From assembly GCF_002920635.1 (NCBI RefSeq), contig NZ_PQSR01000043.1, positions 1 through 56,144 of the forward strand: a DNA stretch of 56,144 bases, given 5' to 3'. Both the position numbers and the translations under genes were made by a program. The notes under the pieces were generated by a model that made no database searches, had not been told where the DNA came from, and saw only the letters and a program-made list of their open reading frames with translations. Source of the stretch: Streptomyces sp. Ru72. Lineage in GTDB: Bacteria > Actinomycetota > Actinomycetes > Streptomycetales > Streptomycetaceae. Shown piece by piece: positions 43,699 through 52,740 of this stretch (its first letter is position 1; the number at the start of each line of letters is the position of its first letter).

Positions 43699-43970
43699 CG
43701 CCGCGTCGGCCAAACGGCACCGTGTGACGGAAGCGTCCCGGGCTGCGCGGAGCTTCGAGGCTGTTCGGCCGTCCGTCGCGGCACCCGGGAAGCGCTCGCG
43801 GGCCTGCGCAGGCTCCTTCCGGCGCGGCCGACCCGCCGTGCTCGCCAACTCCTGGCTGGAGGGCACCTGCGCAGACGGACCCCCGACATCACGCGGGACG
43901 CAGGCGTGAGAGGTGAGGGGACCGGACGCCCGTCAACGGTCACGGCACGCCGAACCGCGGACGGGCAGTG

Positions 43971-45710
43971 TCAGGCGTTGGAGAGGAGCGGGACGACCCA
44001 CTCGACGACGGTGCCGCTCGGTTGGTTCGCGGACAGCGTCAATGTGCCGTCCATTTCCTCCGCGCGCCTGCGGAGGTTGGCCAGGCCGCTGCGGCGGGTG
44101 ACGGACGGGTCGATTCCGCGGCCGTTGTCGGCGACACGCAGCTTGAGGGCGGCGTCGGTGACGTCGACGCCGACGTCGACGATGGTGGCGTGTGCATGCC
44201 GAACCGTGTTGGACAGGGCCTCGCCGAGCACGGCCAGCAGTTGCTCGGCCTGCTCCGGGGGCACGGCCGTGTCGAGCAGCCCGGTCATGCGCAGCGCGGG
44301 TGCGAAGCCGAGCGTCTCGGTGGCCCGTTCGGTGGCCGCCACCAGCTGGGCACGCAGCCCGCTGCCGCGACGGGCCTGATCGTCCTCGCGGAGGGCGTAG
44401 ATGGTGGAGCGGATGATCTTGATCGTGTCGTCCAGATCGTCCACGACCCGCTGGATCCGTTCGCTCACCTGTGGTCGGTCGGAGACCCGGCCCAGAGTGG
44501 ACTGCAGCGTGAGCGCGCCGGCGAACAGCCGCTGGATGACCAGGTCGTGCAGGTCCCGGGCGATCCTGTCGCGGTCGTTGAGGACGACCATGCGTTCCGT
44601 GTTCTGCCGGTGCTCGGCGACGTCGAGGGCCAGCGCGGCCTGGTTGCCGAACCCGGTGACCATGTCGATCACGGCGTCGGTGAAGAGGGCGCCGCCCGGT
44701 CGGTTCGCGACCTGCAGTACTCCGCGGACGTGCTCCCGGGTGCCGAGGGGCACGAAGAAGGCCGGCCCGAGCTCCACGACCGAGGCACTGCCGCCCTGGG
44801 AGCTCGGATCGGCGCTCAGGGCCCCGCTGGTGATCGTCTCCCCGGACGTGAAGACCTTCGCGGCCAGCGTCGTGGCGGGCAGCACCAGTCCGCGGACCTC
44901 CTCGGCCTGCGAGCCCGAGGAGGCTTCGATGACCAGCTCGCCGCGGTCGCCGACGGGCACCGCCAAAGTGACCAGGTCCGCGCCGGCCATCTCCCGCACG
45001 GCGCCGGCGAAGGACCGAAGCGCCGCGCCGGGCTCGGCGCCGGACAGGAGGCTACGGGTCAGCTCGTTGCTGGCTGCCAGCCATCGCTGCCGGCGATGCG
45101 CCTCGTCGTACAGCCGGGCGTTGTCGATGGCCACACCGGCTGCCGCGGCCAGGGTCCGCAGTACCGCCTCGTCGTCGCTGTCGAACTCCGCGCCGCTCTG
45201 CTTGTTGGTCAGGTACAGGTTCCCGAAGACCTGGTCGCGCACCCGGACGGGCGCGCCGAGGAAGCTCTTCATCGGCGGGTGCCCGGACGGGAAGCCGACG
45301 GACGCCGGATGCTCCGCCAGGTTCCCCAGGCGCAGCGGCTCCGGGTACCGGATGAGCAGCCCGAGGATGCCCTCGCCGCGCGGGTAGTACCCGATGCGGG
45401 CGATGGCCTCCTCGTCCATGCCGACCGTGACGAACTGCTTGATCGTGCCTTCCTCACCCAGCACGCCGAGCGCCCCGTACTGGGCGTCGACCAGGGTGAC
45501 CGCCGACTCCACGATGCGGCGCAGCACCACCTCCAGGTCGAGGTCGGAGCCGACCGCCAACACCGCGTCGAGCAGCGTGTGGACGCGGTCGCGGGCCCCC
45601 CGGACCTGCGCCACCTGCTGCTGCAGGTCGTCCAGCAGCGCATCCAGCCGCAGCTGCGGAGGCATCCCGGTTGCCTCCCCCTCACGCGAATCCTTCGCGC
45701 GCTCGTCCAC
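43971..45710 (-). CDS. devS: DevS/DosS-like GAF sensor histidine kinase
   Basis: About 579 residues: two GAF domains (residues about 30-190 and 210-370), then HisKA_3 with phosphorylated His in RDRIARDLHDLVIQRLFAG, and an ATPase domain (EALSNTVRHAHATI, DNGRGI, SGLANLRRRAEEMDGTL). In GAF-A, FPSGHPPMKSFLGAPVRVRD has the His that binds heme in mycobacterial DosS, so oxygen, NO or redox sensing is likely. GTG at 45710 follows AGGGGAG; ATG 45665 with GGGGGAGG is an alternative. It presumably phosphorylates the DevR-like protein at 39464. Confidence 0.88.
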   Translation of the reverse strand: MDERAKDSREGEATGMPPQLRLDALLDDLQQQVAQVRGARDRVHTLLDAVLAVGSDLDLEVVLRRIVESAVTLVDAQYGALGVLGEEGTIKQFVTVGMDEEAIARIGYYPRGEGILGLLIRYPEPLRLGNLAEHPASVGFPSGHPPMKSFLGAPVRVRDQVFGNLYLTNKQSGAEFDSDDEAVLRTLAAAAGVAIDNARLYDEAHRRQRWLAASNELTRSLLSGAEPGAALRSFAGAVREMAGADLVTLAVPVGDRGELVIEASSGSQAEEVRGLVLPATTLAAKVFTSGETITSGALSADPSSQGGSASVVELGPAFFVPLGTREHVRGVLQVANRPGGALFTDAVIDMVTGFGNQAALALDVAEHRQNTERMVVLNDRDRIARDLHDLVIQRLFAGALTLQSTLGRVSDRPQVSERIQRVVDDLDDTIKIIRSTIYALREDDQARRGSGLRAQLVAATERATETLGFAPALRMTGLLDTAVPPEQAEQLLAVLGEALSNTVRHAHATIVDVGVDVTDAALKLRVADNGRGIDPSVTRRSGLANLRRRAEEMDGTLTLSANQPSGTVVEWVVPLLSNA

Positions 45711-46007
45711 CGCAGCTCCCCTCACCATGTCGTCGGCCCAGCCTCAAGAATGCCCGACGAGCCGACCCCACTCGACGACACCTCGGTGGCGGCGAGGACG
45801 CGGCTCACGAGTGGCGGGCTCATGTGATCGTCGCATGGTTGGGCCCGGTGACGTCGGGCGTTACGCGGATCGGAGCTGCGGCTCGGGGTTCCTGGGCCGG
45901 TGTCGTGTGATGAGCCGCGCACACGGGTGGGCAGGGCTGCCGGCGGACGGTGTTGTGCATTCCAGGACAGGGGCTGGTCATCGCCCTCCACGGGGAGAGC
46001 TCCACCC

Positions 46008-46044
46008 AGGGCTCGGTGGCCCTGGAGCAGGGCCGTCCGGCCCG
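46008..46044. promoter_or_regulatory. Tandem DosR-type boxes before the SHOCT gene
   Basis: Two palindromic 16-mers, AGGGCTCGGTGGCCCT (46008-46023) and AGGGCCGTCCGGCCCG (46029-46044), centre to centre 21 bases, about two helical turns. The second is 94 bases before the start at 46139. Nothing else was seen in 45711-46138. Confidence 0.5.
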
Positions 46045-46138
46045 TCGCCCTTGTGTCCGGAGGAGAGCGACGATGGATGTCGAGAGATCTGCCGCCACGG
46101 GCTCGTGCCCGGGATGACCTGGGAAGGTGAGGCAGAGA

Positions 46139-46438
46139 ATGATGTTCTGGTACGGCCATGGCATGAACGGCTGGGGCTGGCTCGTGATGTCGGTCGGCAC
46201 GCTGCTGTTCTGGGTGCTGCTCATCACCCTCGGTGTCCTGCTCCTCCGGGCTCTGGCCCGCCCCGTCCCGCCCGGCGGATGGCACAGCACCTGGCAGAAG
46301 CCGCCTCCGGACAACGGCCCCGAGCAGATCCTCGCCGAACGGTACGCGCGCGGCGAGATCGACGAGGAGGAATACCACCGCCGTCTGGCCACGCTCCGTG
46401 GATCACCCGCAGACGCAGGCAGACACCCGGCCTCGTAG
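46139..46438 (+). CDS. Small SHOCT-domain membrane protein
   Basis: 99 residues. One helix (WLVMSVGTLLFWVLLITLGV) follows a Gly/Met/Trp-rich start, and a C-terminal SHOCT domain ends it (EQILAERYARGEIDEEEYHR then RLATL). ATG at 46139 is preferred, AAGGTGAGG lying upstream. SHOCT segments often mediate protein oligomerisation. Common in the Streptomyces dormancy regulon; function unknown. Confidence 0.85.
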   Translation: MMFWYGHGMNGWGWLVMSVGTLLFWVLLITLGVLLLRALARPVPPGGWHSTWQKPPPDNGPEQILAERYARGEIDEEEYHRRLATLRGSPADAGRHPAS

Positions 46439-46586
46439 CCGCCGCCCCCCCGTCCCCCTCCGAGGGCGGCCGGGCGGCTTCCCCGGGTTCGGGTCCAGGC
46501 CGTCCGACCAGCGACAGGCCGCAGAACGCGGCCCGAGGGCACCGACCTGGCCACCCTTCTTGACGGGCGTTTCTCGTCCAGGAATG

Positions 46587-46624
46587 CGGGATGCCCCAGC
46601 CAGAGGTCTGGCTGGGGCATCCCG
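46587..46624. terminator. Strong bidirectional terminator
   Basis: Perfect inverted repeat with 18-base arms and a two-base loop; inner arm CCCCAGCCAGA/TCTGGCTGGGG. It lies between the convergent SHOCT and secreted Asp-box genes. The rest of 46439-46749 shows nothing else. Confidence 0.85.
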
Positions 46625-46749
46625 TGTCGGGCCTGTCCGTCACCGGGCTCGCAGGGAGCAGAAGGCACCGCGATGAGTGGTCATCAGGCACCTTGGTCCT
46701 GCGCCGTGCCCGGCAACGCGTCGCACAGCGGCGGAGGATCCGGTGTGGC

Positions 46750-49401
46750 TCACGGCGTCTGTGTCTTCCAGATGCCGCGGCCGTGGGTGGCCACGTACAC
46801 CTGGCTGCCGTCAGGGCTGGGCGAGAGGTAGACCGCCGGCGAGGTGGGCAGGTTCGTGCCCAGGCGCGCCCAGTGGCCCGTCGAGGTGCTGGTGAACACG
46901 CCCAGGTCGGTGGCGACCACGAGGGTGCCGTTCTTGGTGATGAGCGCCGCGTTGGCCGGGGCGTCCGGGAAGGAGTCCGTGGCCGCGGGGTCGCCGCTGA
47001 GGTCCGTCCAGGTCGTGCCGCCGTCGGTGGTCTTCCAGACGTGGCCGTAGCCGGCGCCGGGGCCCTCGTTCCAGTGCCGCGAGAAGCCGTTGATGACCGC
47101 GTAGACCGTCTTGCCGGAGGCGTCGGACGGGTCGATGGCTAGAGAGGAGATGTAGCGGTTCGGGAAGGCGGCGGGCAGGTTCACCTGGTGCCAGGTGCCG
47201 CCGTAGTCGGTGGCGATGCCCCGCCCGAAGGTGCCGTCGACCTTCGAGCAGGGGCCGCACCAGGCCGCCCACGTCACGTGGCCCCGGCTGGCGACCGCCG
47301 AGGCGGAGTGGCCGGCGCCCAGGTCGTACAGCTTGGTCCAGTCGGCGCCGGAGGTGCTGTTCCAGGTCTTGGTGTTGCCCCAGACGTACTGGCCGCCCGC
47401 GACCCACAGGCCGTTCGGGTCGGTCTCGTCCGCGCTGAAGGGGGCGATGAAGCGGGCGCCGGGGTCGCCGGGTGCGATGTCGGTGATGACGTCCTCGGAG
47501 CCGTCGTCGCTCGCGGTGTAGCCGCAGTTGTTCGTGATCTGCAGGGCGAGGTCGACGTACTCGCCGACCGTCTGGCAGCCGTTGGCGGGGTTGACCAGCT
47601 GGTCGCCGCCGTCACCGCCGAACGGGGAGACCATCTCGCCGTCCGGGTCGAGCTGCTGTCCCTGGTAGGTGGCGCCCTTGGGCGCGAGCAGAGAAACGCC
47701 GTTGTCCTGCAGGCCGCCCCAGACGGCGTCGCCGCTGCCGTCGGTCATCCTGCCCGCGCGCACCGAGTAGTACTGGAGGTCGCGCAGGGTGCCGGACTCG
47801 TTGAGGTTGCGCCAGCCGGCGGTCGTCTGCGTGGTCGGACGGGCGTAGGCACCGCCGTCGTTGCCGACGAACACCTCCGGCGTGCTGCCCTTCCACTGCG
47901 AGAAGGCGAGGGCGTGCTGGTCGGAGTGCATCACGTCGCCGTCGCAGGTGTTCGCGGCCGGGTCGTACGAGAAGCACGGCATACCGAAGTTCCAGTACCG
48001 GCCGATCGCCTTCCAGGTCGCCCCGCCGTCCCGGGACTCGAACATCTCCTCGAGGCCCAGGTAGACGTGGTTCGGGTCGCTGGGGTCGACCGCGATGACC
48101 TGGTCGTACCAGGCCTGGGAGCCGGGCTGGTAGCCGGAGCCGATCTCGTTGACCTTCATCGCGGAGCCGGACGCCGAGAGCGACGAGGAGGTCGCGATCT
48201 GCTTGAACGAGCCGTTCGCGTTGCCGCTCTGGCTGACGTACACACCGGCGAGGACGGAGTACACCCCGGAACCGGAGGTCTTGTTGAGGAGTTTGGGGGA
48301 CTCCATCGACACGTACAGCCTGCTGCCGTCGGCCGCGTACGCGAAGGCGGCGTTGCCGATCTCGGCGGGGTTGATCGCGCCGGTCGGGTTGGCGCGCTTC
48401 CAGGTGGTGCCGGCGTCGTCGGAGTAGTAGAAGCCGTTGTAGTCGGCGCCGCTGCGCCAGGCGACGTTGGCCAGCAGCCTCCTGCCGTCGCTGCCGGGCT
48501 GTACGGCGATGTCGTTGGCGATGTCCGCGTAGTGGCTGTCCACCCCGCAGCTCACACCGCTGATGCCGACGCCCGCGCACGGGGCGAGGACCTTCGTCCA
48601 GGCGGAGGACTGGCCGGCTGACAGTGGGCGCCGGAAGACGCCGTGCGAGGAGGCCGCGAAGACGTATCCGGCGGCCTTGTCGAAGGTGACGGTGTGGATG
48701 GAGGCGGAGTCCAGTTCCGTGCCGCCCACCTTGTCGCTCTCGCTGAAGGTGCCGGTGGCCGGGTCCGCGAGCCGGTAGACGCCGCTGCCCAGGTAGTTGT
48801 CGGAGGCGGTGGTCGCCTCGCCGGTGGCCAGCCACAGCGAGCCGTCGGGTGCGACCGCGAGGGCGCCCACGGACAGGGCGGGCAGCCGGTCGGCGATCGG
48901 CGTCCAGGTTCTCCCGTCGTCGGTGGAGCGGAACACGCCGCCGCCCGCTGCGCCCGCGTAGACCACGCCCTGGTGCGTCGGATCGGTGGCCAGGGCGGCG
49001 ATCCGGCCTGCCGAGTGCCCCGCGCCGCCCCCGGAGTTGGAGGCTGACCGGTCACGGTAGTGCAGTGCGTCCTCGTTGTAAGGCGAGGTCGTGACCTCGG
49101 ACCAACTGCCGGACCTGACGGGCATGTTCTTGATGTGCGCCCAGGCGTCGGCGTAGGCGCCCGGCGCGATCTCGCCGCTGGGCGAGAGCCTCGGCTCGTT
49201 GAAGGCGTCGAGGGACTCCATCAGCTCATGGGACTCCTCGCCCGCCACCTCATGGCGGCTGGAGTCCGTGTCGCTCGCCCCGAACGCGGCGACGGGTCCC
49301 GTCCCCGCTATCAGAAGTGCGGTGGCCACGGCGGCGAGTACCCTTCTGCCACCGCTCTCCGCCTCGCGGCGCGGTCTGCGCCGTGCGGAATACACACCCA
49401 T
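46750..49401 (-). CDS. Secreted Asp-box beta-propeller protein (GH74/BNR-like)
   Basis: 883 residues with an N-terminal signal peptide (RRVLAAVATALLIAGTG, cut near PVAAFGA). Asp-boxes include STDDGRTWTPI, SDDAGTTWKRA, SRDGGATWKAI and TTDGGTTWTDL, in a double-propeller-size layout. Related to xyloglucanase-like and VPS10-like propellers, but GH74 catalytic acids were not checked. It should act outside the cell on a polymer or bind one. Convergent with the SHOCT gene across a strong terminator. Confidence 0.85.
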   Translation of the reverse strand: MGVYSARRRPRREAESGGRRVLAAVATALLIAGTGPVAAFGASDTDSSRHEVAGEESHELMESLDAFNEPRLSPSGEIAPGAYADAWAHIKNMPVRSGSWSEVTTSPYNEDALHYRDRSASNSGGGAGHSAGRIAALATDPTHQGVVYAGAAGGGVFRSTDDGRTWTPIADRLPALSVGALAVAPDGSLWLATGEATTASDNYLGSGVYRLADPATGTFSESDKVGGTELDSASIHTVTFDKAAGYVFAASSHGVFRRPLSAGQSSAWTKVLAPCAGVGISGVSCGVDSHYADIANDIAVQPGSDGRRLLANVAWRSGADYNGFYYSDDAGTTWKRANPTGAINPAEIGNAAFAYAADGSRLYVSMESPKLLNKTSGSGVYSVLAGVYVSQSGNANGSFKQIATSSSLSASGSAMKVNEIGSGYQPGSQAWYDQVIAVDPSDPNHVYLGLEEMFESRDGGATWKAIGRYWNFGMPCFSYDPAANTCDGDVMHSDQHALAFSQWKGSTPEVFVGNDGGAYARPTTQTTAGWRNLNESGTLRDLQYYSVRAGRMTDGSGDAVWGGLQDNGVSLLAPKGATYQGQQLDPDGEMVSPFGGDGGDQLVNPANGCQTVGEYVDLALQITNNCGYTASDDGSEDVITDIAPGDPGARFIAPFSADETDPNGLWVAGGQYVWGNTKTWNSTSGADWTKLYDLGAGHSASAVASRGHVTWAAWCGPCSKVDGTFGRGIATDYGGTWHQVNLPAAFPNRYISSLAIDPSDASGKTVYAVINGFSRHWNEGPGAGYGHVWKTTDGGTTWTDLSGDPAATDSFPDAPANAALITKNGTLVVATDLGVFTSTSTGHWARLGTNLPTSPAVYLSPSPDGSQVYVATHGRGIWKTQTP

Positions 49402-49887
49402 GGACTGTCTCCGGCTTCTTCGGCGTAAGTCGCGGCCGCCCCTACGGCCGCACGTGATCTCCTACTGCCGAGCGCCGGAACCGTACTCCCGTGCCATCCC
49501 TCAACCACAGGGGTTTACGCCGACTTTATAGTCCAACAAACGTAACGATCGCCAAAAACGGCCTCGTTCGCCATCCGGCTCCCAGAGGGACGGCGCCCCT
49601 CATGACTTGCAGCGCATCCGGACGGCTTTCCGTTACCGCGGTCCAGAGCGTTCGCTCCCGAGCGCCTGCCTTCGGTCGCGAGCCTCGCGGCCGGATCGGT
49701 GCTCCCGACCGACGGCATCACGTGGAGTGCGTGGCTGCCGGGACACGCCGTAGCATTCGCACGGAGGTTTTACCGTCCCGTGGTTGCCGCTCCGACGGGT
49801 CCGTCGGAGTTCTTGGTCACCATGCCGTCGGAGAGCTGGTTATGCAGGTCACGGGGGTTGCAGTGGTCCCCCGACGCTGAGCGGGGA
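49402..49887. other. Gap between secreted propeller and LysR genes
   Basis: 486 bases without a recognised gene. It includes a relatively AT-rich stretch at about 49515-49565, where promoters for the leftward propeller gene may lie. No clear palindrome was found. Confidence 0.35.
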
Positions 49888-50874
49888 ATGTTCATGCACC
49901 TCGAGTTCAGGCACCTCCGTATCCTGCTCACGGTCGCCGAGGCCGGCAGCATCCGCAAGGCCGCCGCACGGCTGCAGCTCTCTCAGCCGGCGACGAGCGC
50001 CCAGCTGAAGAGGATCGAACACGAGCTGGGCGGCCCGCTCTTCATCCGCAGCGCCGACGGGGTGAAGCCGGACGAGAACGGCCAGTACGTCCTGCGCTGC
50101 GCCCGTGACCTCGTCGGCGGCTTCGACCGGCTGCGCGAATACGCGCGAGTGGCGGCGGAAGCGGACAGACAGGCCGCCGCGCCGCTGAGAGCGGGCGGAA
50201 CCGCCGGCCCTCTGGTGTCCCTGCTGGTCTCAGCCCTCTTCGAACTCGTCCCGGAACGCCGGCTCACCCTTGATGCCCGCCGTTCCGTGCACACCCTGGT
50301 GAAATCGCTGAGCCTGTCCAAATGCGACATCGCGGTGTTCGGCGAGTTCCCCGGTTTTCCCCTTCCGGTCGGCGAGTCGGTGGCGGTCCGCACACTGCTC
50401 CGCGAGCCGGTCTTCGTCCTGCTCGCCGAAGACCACCCGCTGGCGCGCCAGGAGATGGTCGGCCTCCATGAGCTGGCGGACGAGGACTGGGTCATGCCGG
50501 AGGCCGACGAGAGCGGCGTGCACGCGTACCTTCATCTCACCTGCCGGTCGGCGGGATTCACTCCGCGCATCGCCCATGTGACGCCGGACCTGTCCGTGGC
50601 GCAGATCCTTGTCGCCGGCCGGCGTGCCGTCTGCGGCGTATGGCCGACTGCCGAAGTCTCCGCCCCGGGCACGGTGCTGCGGCCGCTCGTAGACGTCCCG
50701 TTCCACCGGCGGCTGCTCCTGGCCTGGAACGAGGAATCGGTTCCGCCCGAGCTCGCCGACGCGGTGTGCGGGCGTCTGCTGGCCGCCTATCTGTCGCTGG
50801 TGCGACAGCGGCCGCGGTATCTGGCCTGGTGGGAGGCCGGGGGAGAGGAGTTCGCCCTCCGTGAGGGCAGGTGA
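49888..50874 (+). CDS. LysR family transcriptional regulator
   Basis: 328 residues. N-terminal helix-turn-helix: LEFRHLRILLTVAEAGSIRK then AAARLQLSQPATSAQLKRIE; the rest is a LysR substrate domain. ATG at 49888. It lies 146 bases before the M4 protease gene, with a TATAGC-N6-GCTATA palindrome in between. In Streptomyces, LysR genes next to neutral protease genes (SnpR, MprR) activate them, so this is probably the protease regulator, though here both genes point the same way. Confidence 0.88.
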   Translation: MFMHLEFRHLRILLTVAEAGSIRKAAARLQLSQPATSAQLKRIEHELGGPLFIRSADGVKPDENGQYVLRCARDLVGGFDRLREYARVAAEADRQAAAPLRAGGTAGPLVSLLVSALFELVPERRLTLDARRSVHTLVKSLSLSKCDIAVFGEFPGFPLPVGESVAVRTLLREPVFVLLAEDHPLARQEMVGLHELADEDWVMPEADESGVHAYLHLTCRSAGFTPRIAHVTPDLSVAQILVAGRRAVCGVWPTAEVSAPGTVLRPLVDVPFHRRLLLAWNEESVPPELADAVCGRLLAAYLSLVRQRPRYLAWWEAGGEEFALREGR

Positions 50875-50901
50875 CGGGCCGGGCCGCGGTTCCCCCTGCC
50901 C

Positions 50902-50919
50902 TATAGCTCCGCTGCTATA
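50902..50919. promoter_or_regulatory. Candidate LysR operator before the M4 protease
   Basis: TATAGCTCCGCTGCTATA: six-base arms around a six-base centre, ending with the T-N-A type symmetry of LysR sites. It is 101 bases upstream of the protease start and 27 bases after the LysR stop. Confidence 0.5.
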
Positions 50920-51020
50920 TCCCAGATGAAGTCACGTCAGGGACATGTCACCTGTTGAACACTTCGCGTCAACGTCCAAGGACGTCGTCACCCCACGACG
51001 AGCGAAGGAATCACCCCGTC

Positions 51021-52622
51021 ATGTCCCGTCCTCTTCTCGCCCTTTCCGCGATGGTCGCCGCCGGCGTGATCACCACTGGTGCGATGGCCATGCCTGCGCA
51101 CTCGCAGCCCCAGACAGCGCAGCACAAAACCTCCACCCGCGACACGGCGATATCCCGGGCCAAGGCGAACGTGACCCGGCACGCCGACACCTTCGGCTTC
51201 GGCGCGGGCCAGACGCTCCATGCGAAGGACGTCGTGATCGACGCCGACGGCACCCAGCACGTCCGCTTCGAGCGGACCTACCGCGGCCTGACGGTCGTCG
51301 GAGGCGACTTCGTCGTCCACCAGAAGGGCGACGGCTCGTTCATGGGCTCCACCCGCGCCAAGGCCCGCAAGGTGGCGCTCAAGTCCCTCACTCCCGCTGT
51401 CGACGCCAGAGGCACGGCGGCCGGCGCCCTGAAGCGCTCGCACGGGTTGGTGCGGCAGGCCGAGTCCACGCCCGAGCTGATCGTGTGGGCCGCCGACGGC
51501 ACGCCGCGTCTGGCCTGGCGCACCACCGTCCAGGGCCTGGGCGACAAGGGCCAGCCGCACGGCGAGGTCTTCGTGACCGACGCCACCACCGGAGCGGCGA
51601 TCGAGAACTACGACGCGGAGCGCGAGGCGACCGGAACCGGCCACTCCGAGTACACCGGCGATGTCGGCATCGACACCACGCAGCAGGCCGACGGCACCTT
51701 CGCCCTGATCGACCCGGTGCGCGGTCACATCACCAAGGACGCGCACAACCTGTCGTCCTCGTCCCTGAAGAGCTCCTCCGGCACCCTGTTCACCGACGCC
51801 GACAACATCTGGGGGGACGGCAGGAAGTTCTCCATCGACCGCGCCACCGCCGCCGTCGACGCGCACGCCAACACCGCCGAGACGTTCGACTACTACAAGA
51901 CGGCCTTCGGCCGCAACGGCATCAAGAACGACGGCCGCGGCGCCACCGTGTTCGTCCACGTCGGCACCAACTGGGACAACGCCCAGTGGTCGGACTCCTG
52001 CTTCTGCATGATGACCGGCGACGGCAACGGCACCACCGATCCGGAGCAGGTCGACCTCGACACCATGGGCCACGAGATGACCCACGGCGTCACCTCGGCC
52101 ACCGCGAACCTGCGTTACAGCGGTGAGTCCGGCGGCCTGAACGAGGCCACCAGCGACATCCTCGGCACCATGGTCGAGTGGTACGCCGACAACCCGTTCG
52201 ACACTCCCGACTACCTCTTCAGCGATCAGTCCACCCCGCCGTGGCTGCGCCGCTTCGACAAGCCGTCCCTGGACGGACGCTCCGCCGACTGCTGGTCGAA
52301 GTCGGTCGGCCGCCTCGACGTGCACTACTCCTCGGGCGTCGGCAACCACTGGTTCTACCTCGCGAGCGAGGGCAGCGGCGCCAAGACCGTCAACGGAGTC
52401 TCCTACAACAGCCCCACCTGCAACGGCTCCACCGTCACCGGCATCGGCAACCAGAAGGCCTCGGCCATCTGGTACCGGGCGCTGACCGTCTACATGACCT
52501 CCACCACGGACTACAAGGGCGCCCGCACGGCGACTCTGAACGCGGCGAAGGACCTGTACGGCGCCACCGGCCCCGAGTACGCCACCGTCGCCGCGGCCTG
52601 GAGCGCCGTCAACGTCCTCTGA
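51021..52622 (+). CDS. Secreted M4 (thermolysin-type) metalloprotease
   Basis: 533 residues. A signal peptide (LLALSAMVAAGVITTGAMA) is followed by an FTP/PepSY propeptide (residues about 40-200) and the catalytic domain. The zinc motif is HEMTH in MGHEMTHGVTSATANL, the third ligand Glu is in GGLNEATSD, and the substrate His is in VGNHWFYLASEG. The typical size of Streptomyces neutral protease. ATG at 51021 is used because the signal starts there. Likely controlled by the adjoining LysR gene. Extracellular; degrades proteins. Confidence 0.95.
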   Translation: MSRPLLALSAMVAAGVITTGAMAMPAHSQPQTAQHKTSTRDTAISRAKANVTRHADTFGFGAGQTLHAKDVVIDADGTQHVRFERTYRGLTVVGGDFVVHQKGDGSFMGSTRAKARKVALKSLTPAVDARGTAAGALKRSHGLVRQAESTPELIVWAADGTPRLAWRTTVQGLGDKGQPHGEVFVTDATTGAAIENYDAEREATGTGHSEYTGDVGIDTTQQADGTFALIDPVRGHITKDAHNLSSSSLKSSSGTLFTDADNIWGDGRKFSIDRATAAVDAHANTAETFDYYKTAFGRNGIKNDGRGATVFVHVGTNWDNAQWSDSCFCMMTGDGNGTTDPEQVDLDTMGHEMTHGVTSATANLRYSGESGGLNEATSDILGTMVEWYADNPFDTPDYLFSDQSTPPWLRRFDKPSLDGRSADCWSKSVGRLDVHYSSGVGNHWFYLASEGSGAKTVNGVSYNSPTCNGSTVTGIGNQKASAIWYRALTVYMTSTTDYKGARTATLNAAKDLYGATGPEYATVAAAWSAVNVL

Positions 52623-52679
52623 CGCACCGACGTACCGCCCCGGAAGGGAACCTCAAGGAAGTCGGAGCGCGAGAGCCGG

Positions 52680-52707
52680 GGGCCCCGGCGCCGGTGCGCC
52701 GGGGCCC
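52680..52707. terminator. Terminator between protease and flavin oxidase genes
   Basis: Eleven-base arms GGGCCCCGGCG and CGCCGGGGCCC around a six-base loop. It lies between two convergent genes and can serve both. Confidence 0.8.
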
Positions 52708-52740
52708 GCACCCGCGCCGTGGCTCAGCGGGTCGCCGGGC

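Noticed and set aside
46750..49401. The secreted Asp-box protein as a duplicate of the propeller at 19934
   Set aside because: Only the short Asp-box motif is shared; size, signal peptide and layout differ.
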